Assembly (NCBI GenBank): GCA_015065845.1
Contig: SVPQ01000003.1
Span: forward strand, 62,001-126,000
Direction of reading: 5' to 3'
Origin: Oscillospiraceae bacterium
GTDB lineage: Bacteria > Bacillota > Clostridia > Oscillospirales > Acutalibacteraceae
DNA: 64,000 nucleotides
Position numbers and translations under genes: made by a program. Shown here in pieces: positions 51,159 through 59,514 of this stretch (position 1 is the stretch's first letter; every line of letters begins with the position of its first letter). A model generated the notes under the pieces. It worked only from the letters and a program-made list of their open reading frames with translations. It searched no databases and had not been told where the DNA came from.

Positions 51159-51974
51159 TTATTTTGCGTAATTTCCGACCATAATCATATATTCACCGAT
51201 TTGTGCACCGAATTCAGGAGCACCATCCATAATGAGTTTACCTTTTTGTACTGATTCCAACATATCATCAATAGACATTAAAATACCTAATGCACTATCG
51301 AGATTGTCAAAACGCATTGTAAAGAATGGTAATGCTCTCTTATATTCGCCACGACCTGCTTTACTTTTACCTGCCTTTATTCTTATGTAAGCAGAAACTG
51401 TTGGTTCGTCATTAACTTTCCATGCATAAACACGGTCAGGGCTTTTACTGGTCCAGTCGTGAATTGTTTCGTGACCCATTTTATTGAGTGCGCTTATACC
51501 CGCAGAAAGAAGGTAGAAATAGCATTTTACAAGAAGTCTTTTATCTTCTTCCTTTTCCGGTGGTGTTTCAAGACCTAAAAGATTTGCCATTTTAAGAAGT
51601 GCCATCATAAATACGCCGAATTCATAAACGAAATTTACACCTTTCATTTTAGGAAGTGTTGCCGGACCAATTTTGCCTTTGAAAAATGCGTTCATTGTTT
51701 CAACACTCTTGAATTCAAGTTCAACAAATTTTTGTTTATCTACCCTCTGGGCAACTTTATTTGCATGAATAAGCCATTCATCACCATTTACAACAAAATG
51801 TGTAGCCCATTTGCCATCAGGTGCTTCTGCGTCACGACAACTAACCTGAAAAACACAATGCACTTTTTCAAATTTTTTCTTGAGTGACGGAACATCCTGG
51901 ACAATTGTTTTTAAAAGCGGTAAAGCACCACATAAGAATATTTTATTGGTATAAAGTTGTTCTTTATCTGCCAA
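51159..51974 (-). CDS. SCP2-like (sterol-carrier-fold) protein, larger
   Basis: This roughly 271-residue soluble protein has mixed alpha/beta character (VHCVFQVSCRDAEAPDGKWA, HFVVNGDEWLIHANKVAQRV, LEFKSVETMNAFFKGKIGPA). It ends RFDNLDSALGILMSIDDMLE and KLIMDGAPEFGAQIGEYMIM. The pattern resembles two loosely repeated SCP2-type folds and echoes the protein at 55364-56131. SCP2 folds bind hydrophobic or amphipathic ligands. I prefer TTG 51974 (AAGGGA 9 bases upstream) to TTG 51992, whose upstream is repeat sequence. It lies downstream of the transketolase genes, separated by the locus G hairpin. Assignment is tentative. Confidence 0.6.
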   Translation of the reverse strand: MADKEQLYTNKIFLCGALPLLKTIVQDVPSLKKKFEKVHCVFQVSCRDAEAPDGKWATHFVVNGDEWLIHANKVAQRVDKQKFVELEFKSVETMNAFFKGKIGPATLPKMKGVNFVYEFGVFMMALLKMANLLGLETPPEKEEDKRLLVKCYFYLLSAGISALNKMGHETIHDWTSKSPDRVYAWKVNDEPTVSAYIRIKAGKSKAGRGEYKRALPFFTMRFDNLDSALGILMSIDDMLESVQKGKLIMDGAPEFGAQIGEYMIMVGNYAK

Positions 51975-51995
51975 AAATCTCAGTCCCTTCAAATT

Positions 51996-52162
51996 AATTC
52001 GGAATGCGGAATGCTTAATTCGGAATTATCACATTCTGCCCGATATACCCTATAATTTTGTTCAGAAGTGCTCAGGTTTGGTTTTTAGCGACCCCGAAGC
52101 GTACAAAAGGTACATGAGTTCGGGTCGATAAAAGCCAAAGATGAGTGCTTATGAGCAAAATT
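51996..52162. repeat. heptamer run plus 44-bp imperfect hairpin (locus G)
   Basis: Units AATTCGG, AATGCGG, AATGCTT, AATTCGG, AATTATC (51996-52030), the same words as locus B, then a large stem (52054-52098 with 52119-52162, roughly four in five bases paired) closing on GCGTACAAAAGGTACATG, the loop seen at 11239-11256. It covers the end of the transketolase gene and would act as a terminator or attenuator in the cluster. Confidence 0.78.
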
Positions 52163-53171
52163 AAAATTCATCGTCCCAGTCGTTATCTTCTTCAAAGTCC
52201 GCTTTCATTACTTCACGAACTGCAGCAATAATACCGTTTGAGTCGATACCGAGAGTTGACATAATATCTTCGTGAAGACCTATTGGAGCGAATTCGTCCT
52301 GAATACCAAGTTTTTTGAATGCACAACCTTTACCTGATTCAACAACTACTTCTGCAACTGCTGAACCAAGACCGCCGATTACTGTGTGGTCTTCAACAGT
52401 AATAATACGACGAGTTTCTGTAACTGCCTTTAAAATTGCTTCTTTATCAATTGGTTTTATTGTGTGCATATCCAACACACGAACTTTAAGACCATCTGCA
52501 TTGTCAAGGAATTCTGCTGCCTGTAAAGCCTGGAATACGCAGGAACCACAAGCAATAATTGTAAGGTCTGTACCCTCGTGAACTTCTACTGCTTTACCAA
52601 GTTCAAAACCATAGTTTGCATCTTTATAAAGAACACGGTCAAAACCACGGTTAATTCTTATATAGAATGGGCCTGGTGTGTTGTAAGCCGCCATAACTGC
52701 GTTGTATGTTTCGTAACCATCTGCAGGGCAGATAACTGTAAGATTAGGAATTGAACGGGTAAGAGCCAAATCACAGATAGCGTGGTGAGTAGAACCTGCC
52801 TGACCGAAAGATGTACCTGAGTGAGTTGCAATAACTTTTGCATTTACATTCTGGTAGCAAAGGTCTGTGTGGAGTTGGTCTGCAGAACGGAATGATGCAA
52901 ATTGTGAGAATGTTGAAAGGAATGGTACAAGACCTGCTTTTGCCATACCTGCCGCAACACCGAACATATTTTGCTCTGCAATACCTACATTGAAAAATCT
53001 GTCAGGGAATTTCTTCTGGAAATCACCTATTTTTGTTGATTTTGCAAGGTCAGCTGTTAAAGCAACAACCTCAGGATGTGCTTCTGCTAATTCAACAAGA
53101 GCCTGACCATAAATTTCAGCAGTTGAAAGAGATGTTGATTGTTCTGCTGTGTAAGATAATCCGCCAGCCAT
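52161..53171 (-). CDS. transketolase, C-terminal subunit
   Basis: This 336-residue protein holds the pyrimidine-binding and C-terminal domains of transketolase: EVVALTADLAKSTKIGDFQK, RFFNVGIAEQNMFGVAAGMA (the Glu that activates thiamine diphosphate), THSGTSFGQAGSTHHAICDL and VEDHTVIGGLGSAVAEVVVE. It works with the N-terminal subunit encoded just upstream. ATG 53171 follows AAGGAGG; eight more in-frame codons lie upstream but overlap the partner gene. Split transketolases in catabolic clusters often act on unusual ketose phosphates. Confidence 0.93.
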   Translation of the reverse strand: MAGGLSYTAEQSTSLSTAEIYGQALVELAEAHPEVVALTADLAKSTKIGDFQKKFPDRFFNVGIAEQNMFGVAAGMAKAGLVPFLSTFSQFASFRSADQLHTDLCYQNVNAKVIATHSGTSFGQAGSTHHAICDLALTRSIPNLTVICPADGYETYNAVMAAYNTPGPFYIRINRGFDRVLYKDANYGFELGKAVEVHEGTDLTIIACGSCVFQALQAAEFLDNADGLKVRVLDMHTIKPIDKEAILKAVTETRRIITVEDHTVIGGLGSAVAEVVVESGKGCAFKKLGIQDEFAPIGLHEDIMSTLGIDSNGIIAAVREVMKADFEEDNDWDDEF

Positions 53172-53172
53172 A

Positions 53173-54045
53173 TTATTCTGCCTCCTTCTCAACACGCTCT
53201 ACGCGTTTTTTGTATGTTTCTTCAAGAGCTTTTTTACCGTTTTCATATTTAGCATCGTCAAATGCACCATAGTGCCATCTGAAATCGCCTTCAATGAAAT
53301 CAATACCGCAACCCTTTATTGTATCGCAAAGAATTAAAACAGGTTTGTCTGTTTCGTTATTGTATGCAAAGTCAATTGCTTCACAAAGTTCTTTAATGTT
53401 ATTACCATCAACCTTTTTAACAATAAAACCGAATGCTTCCCACTTATCTGCAAGTGGTTCAAGTGCCATAACTTCTTCTGTTGGTCCGTCAATCATATTG
53501 TGGTTACGGTCAACGAAAGTAATAAGGTTTGTAAGTTTGTAGTGAGCCGCAGACATTGCTGCTTCCCAGTTTGAACCTTCGTCCAATTCACCGTCACCGA
53601 GAACTACGAATGTTTTGAAATCTTTCTTTAAAAGACGAGCCGCAAGAGCAGTACCAACACCAATTGAAAGTCCGTGACCGAGTGAACCTGTTGAAGCGTC
53701 AACACCTACAACTTTATTTGAGTCAAGGTGCATACCCATTTTTGAACCTGAAAGGTTAAAAGTTTTGAGCATTTCTTTATCATTGAAACCTAAATCGCAA
53801 AGAACAGGTGCATAAGCAATACCTGCGTGACCTTTACTTAAAATAAATCTGTCGCGGTCTTCCCAATTTGGTTCTTCAACTTTAATGTGCATATATTTGT
53901 GGTAGCACACTGTCATAATATCCATAACACTCATACCACCACCGATATGACCGCTACCTGCCCAGTATGTAGTATCAAGGCAGAGGTTACGAAGCTCGTG
54001 TGCTTTCTTTTCAAGACTTAACCACTCTTGTTTTGTTAATGCCAT
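53173..54045 (-). CDS. transketolase, N-terminal subunit
   Basis: This 290-residue thiamine-diphosphate-binding half has GSGHIGGGMSVMDIMTVCYH, RDRFILSKGHAGIAYAPVL, STGSLGHGLSIGVGTALAAR, VVLGDGELDEGSNWEAAMSA (GDG metal motif) and FVDRNHNMIDGPTEEVM. Length is normal for the split form. GGGAGGT precedes the ATG. It is followed after one base by the C-terminal subunit gene, so this is a natural two-gene enzyme and not a frameshift. Confidence 0.93.
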   Translation of the reverse strand: MALTKQEWLSLEKKAHELRNLCLDTTYWAGSGHIGGGMSVMDIMTVCYHKYMHIKVEEPNWEDRDRFILSKGHAGIAYAPVLCDLGFNDKEMLKTFNLSGSKMGMHLDSNKVVGVDASTGSLGHGLSIGVGTALAARLLKKDFKTFVVLGDGELDEGSNWEAAMSAAHYKLTNLITFVDRNHNMIDGPTEEVMALEPLADKWEAFGFIVKKVDGNNIKELCEAIDFAYNNETDKPVLILCDTIKGCGIDFIEGDFRWHYGAFDDAKYENGKKALEETYKKRVERVEKEAE

Positions 54046-54084
54046 AAGAATTACCTCCCGTTTATCCTTTAATTTTTATTTTAA

Positions 54085-55350
54085 TTATTTAAAAAGTTCC
54101 GGATGATTATTTTTAACTACCTTAAATGCTTCATCAGCAATTTCAATAGTTCTGTTGATATCTTCATGAGTCAATGCCGCATTTATGAAATGGTTGTGGT
54201 GAGATGCAAAGAATACACCTCTGTTAACACATTCTGCAATCCAGTCCTGATGGAGAAGCATCGAGTCATCATTTGCAATTCTCAAATAGAAAAGTGCCGG
54301 TGGGCCTGATGTAACTAAATCAAATCCGTTTTCTGCACCCGCTTTTTTAAGACCTGTTAAAAGTTCAGTACCAAGGTCATTGAAAAGTTTTGGTGCATTT
54401 ATTGCTTTTAATTTATTAATACAAGCAATACAAGCGGCGAATGGCACTGCACTCATCCAGTAAGAACCTGTGTAAGAAAGTGATGAAGCGGCACTTCTTA
54501 AAAATTCTTTACCACAGAATGCAGACATATTGTAACCATTTGCAAGTGCTTTACAGAAACAGATTATATCTGCTTCAAAGCCAAAGAAATGGTCAGAACC
54601 CGCTAAATCGAGACGGAAACCTGCACGAACATCGTCTATAATAAGAACAATATCTTTTTCTGTACAAATTTTTCTTACTTCCTGCCAGAAACCATCTATA
54701 GGGAAAGCGTTGTCAAAGAAGTTACCGTGGTTATATGGTTGAGCAATGATTGCCGCAACTTCGCCTTCATTTTCTTCTAAAGTCTTTTTAAGACCTTCAA
54801 TATCATCCCATTTGCAATATAAGTTGTTTGCAACATCTTCAGGAGTAACGCCAGGGTAGTCAATTTTTTGCACCATTGGTGAAACACCGTGATAGAAGCC
54901 GTTAAAGAAAATGAGTTTCTTTCTGTGTGTGTAAGCACGAGCAGTTAAAATAGCACCTTGTGTTGCATCGTTACCATTCTTTGCAAAAAATGCCCAGTCT
55001 GCAGTGTTTACTGTATCAACTAAAAGTTCTGCACATTCAACCATAACTTTGTCAGGTGAAGAGGTACAGTTACCCTTTTTAATCTGCTCAATAGCGGCGT
55101 TGTCAACATCTTCATCGCAATAACCTAAAATGTTAGGACCATAAGCACACATATAGTCAATATATTTGTTGCCGTCAACATCCCAGAAGTAACTGCCTTG
55201 TGCTTTTTCTGAAAAACGGGGCCATCTGTTAACAGGAATAAACTGACCTTCTGCAGGGCCTAAATGCCCGTAAACACCTGATGGAATAACTTTAGAAGCT
55301 CTGTCGTACCATTCATCAGATTTTGTAGTTGTATATAATGGAAAAGACAT
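54085..55350 (-). CDS. class III aminotransferase, glutamate-1-semialdehyde-mutase-like (1)
   Basis: This 421-residue PLP enzyme has FWDVDGNKYIDYMCAYGPNI, FFAKNGNDATQGAILTARAY, FFNGFYHGVSPMVQKIDYPG, the cofactor Asp in VLIIDDVRAGFRLD (DDVRAG where most relatives have DEV-x-TG), and the PLP lysine at about 267 (CFCKALANGYNMSAF). It moves an amino group to or from an aldehyde or ketone, or between carbons of one molecule. GGGAGGG precedes the ATG. It sits 13 bases after the SCP2-like gene and ahead of the transketolase subunits. Confidence 0.85.
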   Translation of the reverse strand: MSFPLYTTTKSDEWYDRASKVIPSGVYGHLGPAEGQFIPVNRWPRFSEKAQGSYFWDVDGNKYIDYMCAYGPNILGYCDEDVDNAAIEQIKKGNCTSSPDKVMVECAELLVDTVNTADWAFFAKNGNDATQGAILTARAYTHRKKLIFFNGFYHGVSPMVQKIDYPGVTPEDVANNLYCKWDDIEGLKKTLEENEGEVAAIIAQPYNHGNFFDNAFPIDGFWQEVRKICTEKDIVLIIDDVRAGFRLDLAGSDHFFGFEADIICFCKALANGYNMSAFCGKEFLRSAASSLSYTGSYWMSAVPFAACIACINKLKAINAPKLFNDLGTELLTGLKKAGAENGFDLVTSGPPALFYLRIANDDSMLLHQDWIAECVNRGVFFASHHNHFINAALTHEDINRTIEIADEAFKVVKNNHPELFK

Positions 55351-55363
55351 TTTTTACCCTCCC

Positions 55364-56131
55364 TTATGCCAAATATAATGCTACACGGTCTAAAATACGG
55401 TTGACATTGTCAAGCATATTAACCATACCGTGCATTTCGATTTTACCAGTACCAATGCAAGTAAGAGCATTAACTTTGCCATCAAACAAAGCTCTTGCTG
55501 TTTCAATTGAGTCAAAAATCATAGCCGCTCTGTATTTTTCAGGCGGTTTCTTGACTGTAACAAGACGATTATCTTTACAGATAAGTTCAACACCTATATC
55601 GTTTTTAATTCCTATGTAAACGCTACCATCAATAATATGTGATGCACTGAATTTACCGATTTCATCATTATTACCAATCTGTGCAATTGCAACACCTATT
55701 GTGTAAAGCATAAGACGGGTACTTCTCTCAAAAAATACAGGGTCTTTCAAATCTTCTTCAGTTGCTCTCATATATTTAGAAAGCACATCTGTAAGTGGTG
55801 TGAATTTTTTAAGTAAAAAGTTAATGTGTGTAAAACCTTTTGATGGAATCGGTGTGACTGTACCATCTATAAGTCCATTAAACTTTTCTGGTGATGAAAA
55901 TGGTAATTTAACATCACAAGCACCACAACCCTGTTCCATACGGCATTTGCCATTTTTAAAGAACAATGTTGCAGCAGGACCACCTTTTACATCAAAGCCT
56001 ATTGAAATAGGTTTCTGGTCTTTAATAATTTCATTAGCTTCAGGTACTAATTCGCAAAGATTTTCTAAAGTACCCAAAACTCCGAACATATTGATATATG
56101 CAAGTGTTTTTGCATCCATCATATTCTGCAT
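55364..56131 (-). CDS. SCP2 sterol-binding-domain protein
   Basis: This 255-residue protein has an SCP2-type segment near its middle (ISIGFDVKGGPAATLFFKNG, CDVKLPFSSPEKFNGLIDGT, PIPSKGFTHINFLLKKFTPL) and a second similar stretch (GSVYIGIKNDIGVELICKDN, ALFDGKVNALTCIGTGKIEM). SCP2 folds hold acyl or other amphipathic ligands. GGGAG precedes the ATG. It heads the minus-strand metabolic operon and is divergent from the second aminotransferase. Confidence 0.75.
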   Translation of the reverse strand: MQNMMDAKTLAYINMFGVLGTLENLCELVPEANEIIKDQKPISIGFDVKGGPAATLFFKNGKCRMEQGCGACDVKLPFSSPEKFNGLIDGTVTPIPSKGFTHINFLLKKFTPLTDVLSKYMRATEEDLKDPVFFERSTRLMLYTIGVAIAQIGNNDEIGKFSASHIIDGSVYIGIKNDIGVELICKDNRLVTVKKPPEKYRAAMIFDSIETARALFDGKVNALTCIGTGKIEMHGMVNMLDNVNRILDRVALYLA

Positions 56132-56177
56132 AAGTTTTTCTCCCTTCCGAGGTTTTTGTTCATAACAATACTATTTT

Positions 56178-56206
56178 ATTTTACCAAATTATATCAGTAA
56201 AGTCAA
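56178..56206 (-). promoter_or_regulatory. promoter of the SCP2-aminotransferase-transketolase operon
   Basis: On the minus strand TTGACT (56206-56201), a 17-base spacer and TAAAAT (56183-56178). Confidence 0.75.
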
Positions 56207-56249
56207 CAAATCTTTATGTATAAAACACAAATTTTTTATAGAAAATTAC

Positions 56250-56300
56250 TTGACATTTTGTCTTATAATAGTATAATTATAAGTGAACACATATTCACTT
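56250..56300 (+). promoter_or_regulatory. promoter and inverted repeat before the second aminotransferase
   Basis: TTGACA (56250-56255), a 16-base spacer and TATAAT (56272-56277). Just downstream AAGTGAA (56281-56287) and TTCACTT (56294-56300) form an inverted repeat at the likely transcript start, a candidate operator. An 18-base stretch across the -10 box and this repeat recurs at 59189-59206. Confidence 0.8.
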
Positions 56301-56340
56301 TTTCGGAAGTGTTTGAATTTACTTTTCAGGAGGTTTTATA

Positions 56341-57822
56341 ATGGACACAAGATTCGCTATCACAGAGTACCATGATGCTCAAGAGGTTACAAAACAACTC
56401 GACAACCTCATAAAACAACCAATTTACACAATTAAGCCAGATGTTCTTAAAAAATATGAAGAAGAATATTATGGCAAAAAATGTGCAAAAAGTAAAGAAA
56501 TGATTGAAGAAGCAAAACAGGTTATCCCAGGTGGTGTGCAGCACAACCTTGCTTTTAACTATCCTTTCCCACTCGTTTTCACAAAAGCTGATGGTATGAT
56601 GCTTTATGATATTGATGGTAATGAATATTTTGACTTCCTCCAGGCAGGTGGCCCTACTGTTCTCGGTTCTAACCCTAAAGAAGTAAGAGACCAGGTTATC
56701 GACCTTCTTAATACTTGCGGTCCTTCAACAGGTCTTTTCCACGAATTTGAATATAAATTAGCAAAGAAAATTTCTGACAGTGTTGAATCTGTAGATATGT
56801 TCCGTATGCTTGGTTCAGGTACAGAAGCATGTATGGCAGCAATTCGTGTTGCAAGACTTGCTACAAAGAAAAAAAATATAGTTAAAATGGGTGGCGCTTA
56901 CCACGGTTGGTCTGACCAACTCGGTTACAGTATCCGCGTTCCTGGTTCAAAATTCACACAAGCTCACGGTGTTCCGCTTTACCTCTTTAAACATACTCAA
57001 GAATTCTTCCCAAATGACCTTGATTCACTTGAAAGAGTTCTTCGTAAAAACCAATTAAAAGGCGGTACTGCTGCAGTATTTATGGAACCAATCGGTCCTG
57101 AAAGCGGTACAAGACCTCTTGACAAAGACTTCAATAAGGGTGTTGAAAGACTTTGCCGTAAATATGGCGCACTTCTTATCTTTGATGAAGTTGTTACAGG
57201 TTTCCGAATTGGTATGGCTGGTGCACAAGGTTACTACGGTGTTTCACCTGACCTTACAATCTTCGGTAAAGTTATTGCTGGTGGTTATCCGGGTGCCGGC
57301 GGTATCGGTGGTAAGAAAGAATATATGAAATACCTCGGTGCTGGTCTTGACGCAAGTGGCGAAAAAGTTAAGAAAGCATTTATGGGTGGTACAATGGCTG
57401 CTACTCCACTTTCTTGCGTTGCTGGTTACTATACACTTGAAGAAATCGACAGACAAAACGCTTGTCAGAAAGCAGGTCAGATGGGTGACAGACTTACTAA
57501 AGGTCTTCAGGAACTCATTAAAAAATACAACCTTCCATTCGTAGCTTTCAACCAGGGTTCTGTTTGTCATATTGATACAGTTGGTACAATGCATTACTCA
57601 ATCAACTGGTCTAAACCTTGGGAAATCCCGGGCGTTCTTTCAGCTACAAGCGAAAGAAAGAAAGAAATGCAACATATGGGTGCAGCGTACATGGCAGAAG
57701 GTCTTGTTACTCTTGCAGGTAGCCGTCTTTACACAAATGCTCAGTACACACCTGAACTTATTGACGAAGCTCTCGTAAGATTTGACAGAGTATTCCAGAA
57801 TGTTGATAAAAAAGAAGGCTAA
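56341..57822 (+). CDS. class III aminotransferase, glutamate-1-semialdehyde-mutase-like (2)
   Basis: This 493-residue PLP enzyme has an N-terminal extension of about 55 residues, then EAKQVIPGGVQHNLAFNYPF, MLYDIDGNEYFDFLQAGGPT, FRMLGSGTEACMAAIRVARL, KMGGAYHGWSDQLGYSIRVP, the cofactor Asp in LLIFDEVVTGFRIGM, and PLP lysine K310 in TIFGKVIAGGYPGAGG. These motifs resemble glutamate-1-semialdehyde aminomutase, yet no haem genes are near. It is likely a 1,2-aminomutase or aminotransferase on a pathway-specific substrate. AGGAGG precedes the ATG. The class II aldolase gene follows. Confidence 0.85.
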   Translation: MDTRFAITEYHDAQEVTKQLDNLIKQPIYTIKPDVLKKYEEEYYGKKCAKSKEMIEEAKQVIPGGVQHNLAFNYPFPLVFTKADGMMLYDIDGNEYFDFLQAGGPTVLGSNPKEVRDQVIDLLNTCGPSTGLFHEFEYKLAKKISDSVESVDMFRMLGSGTEACMAAIRVARLATKKKNIVKMGGAYHGWSDQLGYSIRVPGSKFTQAHGVPLYLFKHTQEFFPNDLDSLERVLRKNQLKGGTAAVFMEPIGPESGTRPLDKDFNKGVERLCRKYGALLIFDEVVTGFRIGMAGAQGYYGVSPDLTIFGKVIAGGYPGAGGIGGKKEYMKYLGAGLDASGEKVKKAFMGGTMAATPLSCVAGYYTLEEIDRQNACQKAGQMGDRLTKGLQELIKKYNLPFVAFNQGSVCHIDTVGTMHYSINWSKPWEIPGVLSATSERKKEMQHMGAAYMAEGLVTLAGSRLYTNAQYTPELIDEALVRFDRVFQNVDKKEG

Positions 57823-57836
57823 TTAAAACATTTTAT

Positions 57837-57860
57837 AAAGCACGGATTTTTCCGTGCTTT
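57837..57860 (+). terminator. hairpin between aminotransferase 2 and aldolase
   Basis: A 10-bp stem (57837-57846 with 57851-57860), 4-base loop, no clear T run after it. It may reduce read-through into the aldolase or act as a processing site. Confidence 0.55.
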
Positions 57861-57885
57861 ATTAGTAGATAAAGGAGAAAAACTT

Positions 57886-59106
57886 ATGGATATTCTCGAA
57901 GCAAAACAAATAGTTATTAAAGCTGGTCACGAATTATTAAAAGCAGGGCTTATTGTGCGTACATGGGGTAATATCAGTTGCAGGGTAAGTGACACACAGT
58001 TTGTCATTACACCAAGCGGCAGAGCTTATGAAGATTTGACACCAGATGATATTGTTCTCGTTAATATTTCTGACCTTTCTTATGAGGGTGAAGTTAAACC
58101 ATCTTCTGAAAAAGGTATTCACGCATCTTGTTATGAGTTAAGACCTGACTGTAATTTTGTTATTCATACACATCAGGCAAATGCTTCTATTGTAAGTGCT
58201 TTAGGATACGATATAAATTCGCTTACAGAAGAACATTCAGCTATCATCGGTAGCGATGTTCCTTGCGCTAGTTATGGTCTTCCCGGTACCGGAAAATTAA
58301 GACAGGGCGTTATTGATGCACTTAATCGTTCAAAGTCAAAAGCAATTATTTTGGCACACCACGGTGCAGTTTGTGTAGGTACTGACTATGATGATGCATT
58401 TAAAGTAGCAAGTACTTTAGAAGATGTTTGTGAAAAATATATTGCTGACCGTTGCAGTGAAGTTTCTGGCAAAGCAGTTGGCACTCTTTTAAGTGTTAAA
58501 GATTATATTGCCGGTGTATTTACATCTGATTCAAATTACAAAGCAGAAAAAGAATTTGCTCCGTTTGACAGTGAAAGAAACGGCGACACTATGAGCATTT
58601 TTGCAGAAGACAAAGACCCTGTAAAAATCGATATTAAATCTGGTGCTTTAGTCGGTGGCGGAGAAATCCCTGAAAATGCAGATTTACACCTTGCTATTTA
58701 TAAAAAGCGAGAAGATGTAAACTTCATTCATCACTCTCACAATGAATATGTTAAAGCAATTTCAAAACAAGGTAAAAAGATGAAACCTCTTCTTGATGAC
58801 TTTGCTCAGCTCATTGGTCCAACAGTTAAATGTGCAATTTTCGATACAAATTCAACATTAAAATCCGCTAAAAAAGTTACAAAAGCACTCGGCAATAAAA
58901 ATGCAGTTCTTATTAAAGATAATGGTGCTATTTGCGTAGCAGGTACAAAATATGACGCAGAAGCAATCGAAATTGTTATGGATAAGGGTTGCAAAACTTT
59001 AGTTGGTGCAAATCTTTACAGTGGTGTTAAAACAATAAACGCAATTGAAGCAAATCTTATGAGAATTATTTATAAGATGAAATATTCTAAAAAAGCAGGG
59101 AAGTAA
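57886..59106 (+). CDS. tandem class II aldolase/adducin-domain protein
   Basis: This 406-residue protein contains two class II aldolase domains. Domain 1 (about 1-200) has all catalytic features: TWGNISCRVSD, TPSGRAYEDL, Glu at 75 (PSSEKGIHASCY), the zinc pair H94/H96 (VIHTHQANAS) and H158/H159 (LAHHGAV). Domain 2 (about 205-406) keeps IHHSHNEYVKAI at 281-292 but has LIKDNGAICVAG where HHGA should be, so its metal site looks incomplete. Domain 1 should cleave or epimerise a phosphorylated sugar; domain 2 may be structural. AAAGGAG precedes the ATG. Confidence 0.85.
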   Translation: MDILEAKQIVIKAGHELLKAGLIVRTWGNISCRVSDTQFVITPSGRAYEDLTPDDIVLVNISDLSYEGEVKPSSEKGIHASCYELRPDCNFVIHTHQANASIVSALGYDINSLTEEHSAIIGSDVPCASYGLPGTGKLRQGVIDALNRSKSKAIILAHHGAVCVGTDYDDAFKVASTLEDVCEKYIADRCSEVSGKAVGTLLSVKDYIAGVFTSDSNYKAEKEFAPFDSERNGDTMSIFAEDKDPVKIDIKSGALVGGGEIPENADLHLAIYKKREDVNFIHHSHNEYVKAISKQGKKMKPLLDDFAQLIGPTVKCAIFDTNSTLKSAKKVTKALGNKNAVLIKDNGAICVAGTKYDAEAIEIVMDKGCKTLVGANLYSGVKTINAIEANLMRIIYKMKYSKKAGK

Positions 59107-59133
59107 AAAATGGTCGCTTACGCGACCATTTTT
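59106..59133 (+). terminator. terminator of the aldolase gene
   Basis: AAAAATGGTCGC (59106-59117) pairs with GCGACCATTTTT (59122-59133), loop TTAC. It overlaps the last base of the stop codon and ends one base before the inverted-repeat element. Confidence 0.92.
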
Positions 59134-59262
59134 TAATGCAAAATTCAAAATGCAAAATGCAGAATTTCGGAAACGCTTCGCGTTTGATTATAATTATAAG
59201 TGAACAGAAACAAAAATATCCTATCATTTTTCAGTTTTTAACTAAAAATGATAGGATATCTA

Positions 59263-59502
59263 TTACTTTGAAAGCTCTTCAAAAGTGATATTAAAAACTC
59301 GTGTAAAAGCTTTTATCTCAATATCAGTAACAAATCTTTTACCACATTCTATTCGTTGTATTGCATTTTTATCTATATCAAGACCTACTAATTGCAATTT
59401 GTCTGCAAGTTCTCTTTGAGATATTTTCATTTTATTACGATAGAAAGCAATATTTTTACCACAAATGTTATTTAAACCATCTTGAGTTTTATTTATGAAC
59501 AT
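59263..59502 (-). CDS. XRE-family regulator of the inverted-repeat element
   Basis: This 79-residue protein is a compact Cro/CI-type helix-turn-helix: NICGKNIAFYRNKMKISQRE, LADKLQLVGLDIDKNAIQRI, ECGKRFVTDIEIKAFTRVFN. ATG 59502 follows AAAAGGATGG; twelve in-frame codons further up run through a candidate operator. It is divergent from the acidic gene at 59709. Two copies of the palindrome TTGACA-N9-TGTCAA lie between them, so it probably represses itself and its partner. The hairpin just beyond its stop codon doubles as a terminator. Confidence 0.85.
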   Translation of the reverse strand: MFINKTQDGLNNICGKNIAFYRNKMKISQRELADKLQLVGLDIDKNAIQRIECGKRFVTDIEIKAFTRVFNITFEELSK

Positions 59503-59514
59503 ATAACCATCCTT

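Noticed and set aside
52161-54045. Frameshifted transketolase
   Set aside because: Each half has its own start codon and strong ribosome binding site, and two-subunit transketolases are a known form.
56341-57822. True haem-pathway hemL
   Set aside because: It has a 55-residue N-terminal extension, sits with aldolase and transketolase genes, and no other haem genes are near; only general similarity is claimed.
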